From assembly GCA_016784245.1 (NCBI GenBank), contig JADHVA010000032.1:1-8046 (forward strand): a DNA stretch of 8,046 nt, given 5' to 3'. Source of the stretch: Nanobdellota archaeon (lineage in GTDB: Archaea; Nanobdellota; Nanobdellia; SCGC-AAA011-G17; GW2011-AR17). Positions within the stretch are counted from its first letter, which is position 1; each line of letters starts with the position of its first letter. Shown piece after piece: positions 1 to 6,049 of the stretch. The notes beneath the pieces are model-generated. The model did no database searches. It saw nothing but the letters and a program-made list of their open reading frames with translations, and was not told the origin of the DNA. Made by a program: the position numbers and the translations under genes.

Positions 1-758
1 ATCTTAAAAAAATTCTAAATAAATTAGCAATTATCTGTGAAAAAGAGATTTCCAATTTAGGACCTCAAACACAATATGAAAATAACAATTTATCTATATT
101 CATTAATTATAATCCACATTCTATCCAAGAATCTAAATTCAGAATAATAAAAAAACAATTTGCTTCATTTTCACCAACTCAACTAATTAATAATCAAAAA
201 CTATCTCCAGAAATACTTTCATATCTATGGATGGCAATAGAAGCAAAAAAGAATATATTTTTCATAAATGACCCAATAATCCTTAATTCAATGACTTATT
301 TCCTTCCACCACATATAAAAGTTCTTTCAAACTTAAAAAATTATGAACCCAACCCATATACAACAACTTATCTGGGCGATTATTTTGGAGAAGAAGATTA
401 TGCAATATTAGAAAATTACAATAAAGGACTAACTACAGCTAACATTATTGCTTCTACAGATAATATTGAAGAATCTAACAATATTCTTTGTTATATTGAA
501 AATGGTAGAATAAACTCAATAAAAGAAGAGGGGATTGAAATTTTTAGATTTTCAAATAACCAATTTTTAAATAATTTAAACAACAGCAAATTTTTCATGG
601 CTAAAGGTAAAAATATAACACTTAATGAATTCAATTTAAGAACAAAACTAATAATTTTATTAACTAAAATCAATCAAAACTCAAAAGACTACAAAAAAAT
701 AATAAAAATCTACTATGAAAACCCCATAGCAGTACTAAAAAAGGCAGGATTAATATGA
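1..758 (+). CDS. Degenerate TadA/FlaI-type secretion ATPase (C-terminal part, probable pseudo-ATPase)
   Basis: This gene runs in from the left edge; its frame is open from base 3, giving 251 visible residues. The first ATG at 231 is not the start, because the residues before it continue the family. The order FRIIKKQF, FSPTQLI, LSPEILSYLWMAIEAKKNI matches the segment just before the P-loop in archaeal type II/IV secretion ATPases (R-rich strand, F-P-x-x-L, S-x-E-x-x-x-L-W-x-A-x-E). Those enzymes power pilus, archaellum or secretion assembly from the cytoplasmic face of the membrane. Where the Walker A motif GGTASGKTT should follow, the sequence reads INDPIILNSM (264-293), with no glycines and no GKT. 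The acidic box is replaced by VLSNLKNYEP, the spacer to the Walker B region (YAILE, 399-413) is much shorter than usual, and the His-box STxHAD reads ASTDNIE (450-470). The frame is intact, so it looks like a maintained non-catalytic homologue. Its stop overlaps the next start (ATGA). Family call is firm; loss of ATPase activity is inferred. Confidence 0.75.
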   Translation, partial: LKKILNKLAIICEKEISNLGPQTQYENNNLSIFINYNPHSIQESKFRIIKKQFASFSPTQLINNQKLSPEILSYLWMAIEAKKNIFFINDPIILNSMTYFLPPHIKVLSNLKNYEPNPYTTTYLGDYFGEEDYAILENYNKGLTTANIIASTDNIEESNNILCYIENGRINSIKEEGIEIFRFSNNQFLNNLNNSKFFMAKGKNITLNEFNLRTKLIILLTKINQNSKDYKKIIKIYYENPIAVLKKAGLI

Positions 759-892
759 GTATAACCAATATTAAACAAATAGCAGAAACAATTATAGAAT
801 TATCATACCAAGATAAAAACAAAGAAAAAATTGCAAATCTTCTAAATGAAATGAAAAAAATAATAAAATCTGAGGGAGAAAAATATGTCTAA
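755..892 (+). CDS. Small 45-residue helical protein between the ATPase-like and TadC-like genes
   Basis: I do not recognise a family. The gene starts at an ATG sharing an ATGA overlap with the upstream stop and ends 8 bases inside the next gene, so it sits between two genes by translational coupling. A weak Shine-Dalgarno-like AGGA (746-749) precedes it. The product is charged and probably helical, with no membrane segment or cysteines: an N-terminal helix ending IIELS (residues 13-17), a polar turn, then a second helix with NLLNEMKKI (28-36). Both pieces resemble the N-terminus of the following TadC-like protein (KIINLS, NILDEVKKI), which suggests a shared binding mode or a duplicated segment. 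Tight coupling favours a real gene; alternatively the overlap is chance in AT-rich DNA. Confidence 0.55.
   Translation: MSITNIKQIAETIIELSYQDKNKEKIANLLNEMKKIIKSEGEKYV
872..878 (+). promoter_or_regulatory. Ribosome binding site for the tadC-like gene
   Basis: GAGGGAG lies 6 bases before the ATG at 885. It is a good archaeal Shine-Dalgarno match and fixes that start, even though it lies within the coding sequence of the preceding small gene. Confidence 0.6.
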
Positions 893-2291
893 AACAATCC
901 AAGAGAGTTCTAACAAAATAATAAATCTTTCAAATAATTATGAAAATGAAACAATAAAAAATAAAAAACAATCTTACTTAAATAATATTTTAGATGAAGT
1001 TAAAAAGATTGAAAATGAAATTAATCCTAAAGCTAACACAATTCAACAAAAAGCTCTTCTAAAAGAATTAAAAATTAGTAAACAATCATTAAAAGAAAAA
1101 AAGAAAAAAGACTTAAAAATTCACATTTATGCAAAGATATCTAATTTATTTTTCGAACCTATTTCAGAAAGAATACTTCAATCATTTCCTTTCTTAGGCA
1201 CAAAAATACATAAAACTTTACTAGCTTCAGGAATTAGATTAATTTCAATAAGTTACATCAGCATTAGTCTCTTTACATCTTTCTTACTTTTATTTTTAGG
1301 AACTGCCTTAGGAGTTTTCTTATTTTACAACTATTCTTTTTCTTATGGATTAATTACAGGAATAATATTATCATCAATTTCATTAATAACATTCATTTAC
1401 TATCCAATTAATTTAAAGAATAAAAGGAAAAAAGACCTTGATGAAGAATATCCTTTTTTAGTTACACACTTGTCAGCCTTAGCAAATTCCGGATTAAAAG
1501 GAAAAGATATCTTTAAACCTATTTTATTTTCACATAATTATAAATCTTTTTCTATTGAAATAAACAGAATAATTAATCTAGTAAATTTATTTGGATACAG
1601 TTTACCTAAAGCTTTAGAAGATGCATCAAATTTTACTCCATCTAAAAAAATGAAAGAATTACTACTAGATTTATCCAATAACATCAAAAACAGACAAGAT
1701 TTAAAAAATTATTTCGACAGAAAATCAAAATTACTTCTTTCACAATATCAATCAAAAAAAACTTACTTAAAAAAATTCAAAAACATATTTAGACTTTCAA
1801 AAGAATTAATCTTGCACTTCAAACCCAAGCTTGGTAACATATTAAGCATTATTATTGGTGTCATTATAATAATTACTAACTTTTTCCTTTTCAAAGACAA
1901 CACCTTATTATTTTCATTATTAATTTTAATAGGAGTTTTAATTATGTGGTTTGTCCCATTAATTGATGTATTCTTATCTTTCAAAAAAAGCATTAGATTA
2001 GAAACACAATTTTTTAAATTTACAAAAGATCTTAACAAAACTAACTTTCAAAATCTAGAAAAGGATTACAAAGAATTAAATCCTTATGTAAACAAATTAA
2101 AAAATCAATACAAACAAGGAATCCCATTAAACAAAGCTTTAGAAACTTTTGCAAGAGATTCTGAAAACAAATTAATACAAGCTTCAATCAACACAAGCCT
2201 AGAAGCAAACAAATATGGAGCCTCATTACAAAAAGTTTTATACCAAATAACAACCTCAAAAATAATGAGAAATAAACTAAAATTAGAATAA
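885..2291 (+). CDS. TadC/FlaJ-like type II secretion system F-domain membrane protein, lacking the C-terminal membrane segments
   Basis: This 468-residue protein is the probable inner-membrane platform partner of the upstream ATPase-like protein. Residues 1-115 are hydrophilic, lysine-rich and likely helical or coiled coil. Two membrane segments follow (about 119-148 and 152-174), then a first F domain (about 185-305, with EEYPFLVTHLSALANSG and FGYSLPKALEDAS). Two more membrane segments (about 315-337 and 341-363) are followed by a second F domain (about 368-460, with QGIPLNKALETFARDSEN and EANKYGASLQKVL). Archaeal FlaJ/TadC proteins usually carry further membrane segments after the second F domain; here the protein stops at MRNKLKLE. 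The bases after the stop do not restore them in another frame. The start is set by the Shine-Dalgarno at 872-878. Gene order (ATPase, then platform) is that of archaeal type IV pilus-like systems; no pilin or prepilin peptidase is visible. The family call is strong, but its role as a working platform is uncertain. Confidence 0.8.
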   Translation: MSKTIQESSNKIINLSNNYENETIKNKKQSYLNNILDEVKKIENEINPKANTIQQKALLKELKISKQSLKEKKKKDLKIHIYAKISNLFFEPISERILQSFPFLGTKIHKTLLASGIRLISISYISISLFTSFLLLFLGTALGVFLFYNYSFSYGLITGIILSSISLITFIYYPINLKNKRKKDLDEEYPFLVTHLSALANSGLKGKDIFKPILFSHNYKSFSIEINRIINLVNLFGYSLPKALEDASNFTPSKKMKELLLDLSNNIKNRQDLKNYFDRKSKLLLSQYQSKKTYLKKFKNIFRLSKELILHFKPKLGNILSIIIGVIIIITNFFLFKDNTLLFSLLILIGVLIMWFVPLIDVFLSFKKSIRLETQFFKFTKDLNKTNFQNLEKDYKELNPYVNKLKNQYKQGIPLNKALETFARDSENKLIQASINTSLEANKYGASLQKVLYQITTSKIMRNKLKLE

Positions 2292-2320
2292 ATATTCCAG
2301 ATTTAAGATATCAAACCACA

Positions 2321-2335
2321 GAAATCTTTTTAAAT
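2321..2335 (+). promoter_or_regulatory. Archaeal promoter (BRE plus TATA box) for the oapABC operon
   Basis: GAAATC followed by TTTTTAAAT (2327-2335) fits a BRE/TATA element in the 86-base gap after the tadC-like gene. Its centre is 47 bases before the oapA ATG, so transcription should begin near 2357 and leave a short leader of about 20 bases carrying the Shine-Dalgarno. This argues that oapABC has its own promoter. Confidence 0.5.
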
Positions 2336-2365
2336 CTACTTAAATCATTCTTTTTATAATAAAAA

Positions 2366-2373
2366 GAGGAGTG
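2366..2373 (+). promoter_or_regulatory. Ribosome binding site for oapA
   Basis: GAGGAGTG ends 4 bases before the ATG at 2378. It supports that start, which keeps the basic amphipathic N-terminus in the protein. Confidence 0.6.
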
Positions 2374-2377
2374 CCAA

Positions 2378-3016
2378 ATGATAAAAAAACTAAAAAAAAT
2401 CCTTAGTAAAATTCTACCAAATATGTTCAAAAAGAAAAAACATCTAAAAATTGGTCTTTATGGACCTCCAAATGCTGGAAAAACAACCCTTGCAAATAAA
2501 ATTTGTAAAGATTGGTTAGGTGAAGAAATAGAAATGGGTACTGCTTCTGCTGTTCCTCATGAAACTAGAGAAGTTCAAGTGAAAGAAAATATTAATATTA
2601 AGAAAAAAGGTAAACAGTTAACCTTCAATCTTGTTGATACACCTGGTATTGCTACAAAAATAGATTATGAAGATTTTCTAAAGCACAAAATGAATAAAAA
2701 AATTGCAAGAGAAAGAGCAAAAGAAGCAACAAAAGGAGTTATCGAAGCAATTAAATGGTTAGACAATATGGATTGTGTTGTAGTTGTATTAGATTCTACA
2801 GAAAACCCATATTCACAAGTAAACATAACAATTATTGGTAATTTGGCAGCAAGAGATGTACCAGTTCTTATCGCTGCAAACAAAACAGATTTAAAGAAGT
2901 CTAACATAAAGAAGATTGAATCAGCATTCCCACAATATCCAATTGTTGGAATCTCTGCTAATAAAGGTAAAAATATTGACGAACTTTATGAGGCATTATT
3001 TAATTTAGTAAACTAA
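2378..3016 (+). CDS. oapA: OapA/ArvA family Era-like small GTPase
   Basis: This 212-residue cytoplasmic GTPase is probably membrane-associated. All G motifs are visible: G1 GPPNAGKTT (29-37), a probable switch I threonine at T63 (VPHETREVQ), G3 DTPG (87-90), G4 NKTD (168-171) and G5 SAN (193-195). The stretch between G3 and G4 (ATKIDYEDFLKHKM, REATKG-like helix, LDSTENPYSQVN) and ESAFPQYP near the end match the archaeal OapA family rather than bacterial Era, and there is no KH domain. The first 23 residues form a basic helix with hydrophobic residues 2, 5, 8, 9, 12, 13, 16 and 17 on one side, a likely membrane-binding amphipathic helix. In haloarchaea the homologue (ArvA) is reported to be needed for extracellular vesicle formation, and the genes were named for lying near a replication origin. 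It leads a three-gene operon, with 14 bases before oapB. The vesicle role here is inferred from the family. Confidence 0.88.
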   Translation: MIKKLKKILSKILPNMFKKKKHLKIGLYGPPNAGKTTLANKICKDWLGEEIEMGTASAVPHETREVQVKENINIKKKGKQLTFNLVDTPGIATKIDYEDFLKHKMNKKIARERAKEATKGVIEAIKWLDNMDCVVVVLDSTENPYSQVNITIIGNLAARDVPVLIAANKTDLKKSNIKKIESAFPQYPIVGISANKGKNIDELYEALFNLVN

Positions 3017-3019
3017 AAT

Positions 3020-3026
3020 GAGGTGA
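3020..3026 (+). promoter_or_regulatory. Ribosome binding site for oapB
   Basis: GAGGTGA is a near-perfect anti-16S match, 4 bases before a GTG. It decides the start of oapB at 3031, where no ATG is available. Confidence 0.75.
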
Positions 3027-3030
3027 AAAA

Positions 3031-3426
3031 GTGTTAACATTACAATATATTCCATTCAGTGAGATTGAGTCTCTATCTTCAAATAGAAGAATTGCAAAAT
3101 TACTTACTGGAGTAAAAAAGAACAAGATAGTTCTTATGCAAGGTCGTCTTAAACCAGAAGAAGAAGCAGCTTTAATTCAAAAAACTATGGAAGAAGTTAG
3201 CAAAGAATTCAGAGGAATTGAGCTTTGCACAATTAATCAAGAGAAAAAAAATAAAGATAACTTCCAACAACTAAAACAATTATTTACAAAATGGCTTGTA
3301 GGTGATAGGGACAGTTTAACCATAATTGGTCCTGCAAATGTCGTTAAAGAAATTAAAAGAAACCCTGACAAAATCGAGCTTTTAACTCACAACATGAAAA
3401 AAGCAACTAAAAGAAAAAGGAAATAA
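3031..3426 (+). CDS. oapB: OapB/ArvB family protein (DUF2073)
   Basis: This 131-residue protein starts at GTG. It matches the archaeal DUF2073 family encoded next to OapA GTPases: an N-terminal segment with SSNRRIAKLLTGVKKNKIVL (16-35), the conserved turn GRLKPEEEAALIQKTM (38-53), the strand GIELCTI (62-68), and LTIIGPANVV (96-105). There is no signal peptide, membrane segment or known catalytic motif. The tail (123-131) is strongly basic, KKATKRKRK, which could bind nucleic acid or acidic lipid headgroups. Its molecular role is not established; constant linkage to the GTPase and the zinc-ribbon protein suggests a shared complex or pathway. It lies 14 bases after oapA and 4 bases before oapC, so the three are almost certainly co-transcribed. 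Confidence 0.82.
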   Translation: MLTLQYIPFSEIESLSSNRRIAKLLTGVKKNKIVLMQGRLKPEEEAALIQKTMEEVSKEFRGIELCTINQEKKNKDNFQQLKQLFTKWLVGDRDSLTIIGPANVVKEIKRNPDKIELLTHNMKKATKRKRK

Positions 3427-3430
3427 ATAA

Positions 3431-3823
3431 ATGCCTCACCAATGTGTAAGATGTGGAAAATTGTATCCAGCTGGTTGTAAGGAACTCTTACAAGGTTGTA
3501 ATTGTGGGAGTAGATTCTTTTTCTTTGTAAAAAAAGCTTCAATTGAACAAGCAAAGGAACTTACAGAAAACCTTTCTCCTAAAGATAAAGAAAAAATTGA
3601 AAAAGATGTTCTTGACATTATCGGAAACAAAGATAGTGATAATCCAGTAATCCTTGATTTTGAAAGCATTAAAATAACAGGAGCTGGAAAATATGAATTA
3701 GATTTAATTGATTTATTCAAAGGTAAACCTTTAATTTACAAACTTGATGAAGGTAAATATGTTATCGACATTGTTAGCACCTTTGATGCACAAAAAAGAA
3801 AAGAATTAGATAAACTAATTTAA
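3431..3823 (+). CDS. oapC: OapC/ArvC family zinc-ribbon protein (DUF2072)
   Basis: This 130-residue protein has an N-terminal zinc ribbon: C5-x2-C8, then C23-x-C25 in the form QGCNCGSRFFFFVKK. C16 is an extra cysteine between the two pairs. A helical, charged linker follows (about 36-75), then a C-terminal beta-rich region (about 80-118) with ILDFESIKITGAGKYELDLI, LFKGKPLIYKLDEGKYVIDI-type strands, characteristic of archaeal DUF2072 proteins. It is the third member of the oapA-oapB-oapC set, starting 4 bases after the oapB stop, with only a weak AGG-type Shine-Dalgarno at 3418-3420. No catalytic residues are evident; an adaptor or nucleic-acid/protein-binding role is plausible. Family assignment rests on the ribbon, the C-terminal pattern and the gene order. 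Confidence 0.8.
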   Translation: MPHQCVRCGKLYPAGCKELLQGCNCGSRFFFFVKKASIEQAKELTENLSPKDKEKIEKDVLDIIGNKDSDNPVILDFESIKITGAGKYELDLIDLFKGKPLIYKLDEGKYVIDIVSTFDAQKRKELDKLI

Positions 3824-3853
3824 ACTTTTAGTTAAAGAAATATTCTACATAAG

Positions 3854-3863
3854 CTTTTTAAAC
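3854..3863 (+). promoter_or_regulatory. TATA box for the Nudix gene (leaderless or near-leaderless)
   Basis: CTTTTTAAAC lies in the 64-base gap after oapC. Its centre is about 29 bases before the GTG at 3888, so transcription should begin at or just before the start codon. Confidence 0.5.
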
Positions 3864-3887
3864 CAAAATTATCAAATATAGCTTAAG

Positions 3888-4409
3888 GTGAAACTACTAG
3901 ATTCTTACAGAATATTTTCTTCTAAAGAAATAAATATTGAACTAGCAAAAATTACAACACCTACAGGAAAGATTTTAGAAAAGCTTTTTATTGAACCTCT
4001 AACTAATGGTGTTGCTGCTGTTGTAATTAAAAAAGGAAAAATTATCTTAATCAAAACCAAAAGAGTTCTTTGGCACAAACCGACTTGGGAAATACCTGGT
4101 GGTTGGATTAAAGAAGGAGAACTTGCTCTTTCTGCAATCAGAAGAAAAGTTGAAGATGAAACTGGTTTCAAAGTAATTGATATTAAAAGAATAGGAAACA
4201 CTTTTCCAGACATTTCAATGAACAAAAAAGAAAAATTTTATTTCTTTATAGAAGTTGGAGATAGAATTCAAGATTTTAACAGAGATATAATTGAAACAGT
4301 CTCAACATTCAATATAAAACAAATTAAAAATTTAATCAACACTGGAGAGATTATTGATGAAAGAACAATTACAGGTTTAACTTTAGCTGAAAATAAAGGA
4401 TATATATAA
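3888..4409 (+). CDS. Nudix hydrolase with an altered Nudix box
   Basis: This 173-residue Nudix-fold protein probably hydrolyses a nucleoside diphosphate linked to another moiety; the N-terminal strand layout (EKLFIEPLTNGVAAVVI) and EIPGGWIKEGE recall ADP-ribose pyrophosphatase-like members, but substrate cannot be read from sequence. The Nudix box spans residues 72-94: G72-x5-E78-x7-R86-K-V-E-D90-E91-T-G93-F94. Compared with GX5EX7REUXEEXGU, the first Glu after Arg is Lys (K87), and the first of the catalytic Glu pair is Asp (D90). The other metal-binding Glu (E91) is kept. GTG at 3888 is the only possible start: an in-frame stop at 3879-3881 lies just upstream and there is no ATG before residue 111. 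A TATA box about 29 bases upstream supports leaderless initiation. It is followed after 29 bases by the kinase-like gene. Confidence 0.82.
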   Translation: MKLLDSYRIFSSKEINIELAKITTPTGKILEKLFIEPLTNGVAAVVIKKGKIILIKTKRVLWHKPTWEIPGGWIKEGELALSAIRRKVEDETGFKVIDIKRIGNTFPDISMNKKEKFYFFIEVGDRIQDFNRDIIETVSTFNIKQIKNLINTGEIIDERTITGLTLAENKGYI

Positions 4410-4417
4410 ATTTAAAT
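4410..4417 (+). promoter_or_regulatory. TATA box for the kinase-like gene (leaderless)
   Basis: ATTTAAAT is centred 25 bases before the ATG at 4439, directly after the Nudix stop codon. No Shine-Dalgarno precedes that ATG (TTTCTAAATAC), so a leaderless transcript is likely. An overlapping TATATATAAA (4401-4410) could also serve. Confidence 0.45.
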
Positions 4418-4438
4418 TAAAAAATTATTTCTAAATAC

Positions 4439-6049
4439 ATGAAAATTAGAGAAGATATAATTGATCTACCTATTAAATATAAAAAAACATCAACTTTTAT
4501 TCTTGCTGGATTATATGCTTCTTATGTATTCTTCGACGATATAAAACCTTTATATGATATAGCTACTGAATTGGATATAAATAATAAGATACTATACAAA
4601 AAATTAGCTACAGAAACTCTAAAAACCTTAGGAGTAGGATTCTGCACCAATTTATCTTTACAATCTTTAGGTTTTATGCAAAAACCAAGACTAAAAAATT
4701 TATTATCAACATTAACTATGGGTTTACCATTAACCATTAGATACATATTCAATCCTTCTCCTAAAAGTTTAGAATCCTTAATTGAATTTAGTGAAGATAC
4801 TTTAAATCCACCAAATCCAAATGCAATTCAAGAAGATAGAGCAAAATTACATTTAATGAGAGGAGAATTAGGTCATGGAATATTACAATATTCAAAATAT
4901 TTAGAAACTCAAAGAGATAAAATTTCAGATAAATCTTTTTTTGTTAAATTATTAACTTTGCCTTTAAAAAAACTTTATCAAGTTAGAGCTTTATTAGATA
5001 AAAGAATATCTACCCAATTCGATTACATTTTTTCTTGTCTTGAAAATGGAGATGAATCTACAGCTTATGAAAAAGTCTGGCCAAGAATATTAAACCAAAA
5101 CTCTTCTTTAGAAATTAAACTTGCTCACGCACTTTCATTAAGTAAATCATCAAGAACAGAAGAAGCAAAAAATCTATGGCATGAAATAATAGAAAATCAA
5201 AAAGACAAACTACAAATAATTGGAGAATCAAGAAATGAAGTTTTAGAAATAACTTGTTCAGAAGAATTAAAAGGAACTATTATTATTAAAATTGGAGAAA
5301 AGAAAAGAAAAGATAATTTTACAAGAGAAGCTTATGTTCTTTCAGAAGCATACAAATCTACATCTATAAGTAATCTTTTCACTCCAGCTTTAGTAATTCA
5401 TTATTCTGACGACAATGAAGTATTAATTACATTTAGAAGAAATGCGAAAAATTTAGATAAAACAATTAATGAAAAAAGTTCAGAAGCATCAATGCTTTCA
5501 TTAGCAAGGTTACATTCTTTAAAATTAAAACTTCCAGAATATGATCTTCTTATTGAACTTAATAGAAGACTTGTTGAAAAAAGATTAGGAAATCCAGCTG
5601 ATGCATATCCTTTATTCCATGAAATTAAAAAATTATTAGAAAAACAAGAAGGTAAGAAAATAACAAGTCATTGTGATTTTTTCCCAACAAATGTATTAGA
5701 TGATGGAACAATAATAGACTTAGAAACAGCAGCTCTACATTATCCTGCCTTTGACATAGAAAATTTTAGATCTCATCCAAACACACCAAGAAGTGAAACT
5801 GCAGTAAAAAAATATTTAGAATTAAGATCAGAAATAGAAGCTAGAGAAATAAAACTTTATAACAGACATCTCTACAGAGTACTCTGTCCAACTTTTCAAA
5901 TAGGTAGTTTCTTTGCAAAAGGTGATGATACAAGTTCTATAAAATTTTTAGAAACAACTTTAGAGGGGATTAAAGAAACAGGATTAACTCAATTAAAAGA
6001 TCCTTTAATGTTTTATTTAAACTCAACACCACTCAAAGCTTTATTGTAA
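4439..6049 (+). CDS. TPR-like/helical region fused to an APH-like phosphotransferase (kinase) domain
   Basis: This 536-residue protein has two parts. Residues 1-260 are mostly helical with three moderately hydrophobic stretches (about 17-33, 62-80, 88-104) that could be membrane-associated, then TPR-like helix pairs (about 130-160 and 196-252, for example LENGDESTAYEKVWPRIL and TRTEEAKNLW-like spacing). Residues 265-535 look like an aminoglycoside-phosphotransferase/choline-kinase-type fold: Lys in TIIIKIGE (K284), Glu in FTREAYVL (E297), a helix with MLSLARLHSL, the catalytic loop SHCDFFPTNVL (D413, N418; the usual HGD is HCD) and the metal Asp in TIIDLET (D427). All key residues are present, so it is probably active; the phosphate acceptor (small molecule, lipid precursor or protein) is unknown. 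The gene has its own TATA box and a leaderless ATG. Its 3' end overlaps the opposite-strand PhoU-like gene by 17 bases. The domain combination is unfamiliar to me. Confidence 0.7.
   Translation: MKIREDIIDLPIKYKKTSTFILAGLYASYVFFDDIKPLYDIATELDINNKILYKKLATETLKTLGVGFCTNLSLQSLGFMQKPRLKNLLSTLTMGLPLTIRYIFNPSPKSLESLIEFSEDTLNPPNPNAIQEDRAKLHLMRGELGHGILQYSKYLETQRDKISDKSFFVKLLTLPLKKLYQVRALLDKRISTQFDYIFSCLENGDESTAYEKVWPRILNQNSSLEIKLAHALSLSKSSRTEEAKNLWHEIIENQKDKLQIIGESRNEVLEITCSEELKGTIIIKIGEKKRKDNFTREAYVLSEAYKSTSISNLFTPALVIHYSDDNEVLITFRRNAKNLDKTINEKSSEASMLSLARLHSLKLKLPEYDLLIELNRRLVEKRLGNPADAYPLFHEIKKLLEKQEGKKITSHCDFFPTNVLDDGTIIDLETAALHYPAFDIENFRSHPNTPRSETAVKKYLELRSEIEAREIKLYNRHLYRVLCPTFQIGSFFAKGDDTSSIKFLETTLEGIKETGLTQLKDPLMFYLNSTPLKALL

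Noticed and set aside
231..758. ATG at 231 as the start of a complete 175-residue protein
   Set aside because: The frame is open back to base 3, and the residues before the ATG continue the conserved secretion-ATPase pattern (FRIIKKQF, FSPTQLI, LSPEILSYLW), so the gene is cut by the window edge.
2288..2359. Frameshifted continuation of the tadC-like gene into the following gap
   Set aside because: One shifted frame reads a short, mildly hydrophobic peptide up to a stop near 2359, but it is far too short to supply the missing membrane segments and it overlaps the oapA promoter.
3885..3891. AAGGTGA as a Shine-Dalgarno for a start downstream of 3888
   Set aside because: No ATG, GTG or TTG follows in frame at usable distance; the GTG inside this string is the only possible start of the Nudix gene.
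491..4752. Open frames on the minus strand across 491-673, 1763-2038, 2665-2907, 3436-3720, 3905-4225 and 4522-4752
   Set aside because: They lie inside well-supported plus-strand genes, have no family features, and arise from the AT-rich complement.
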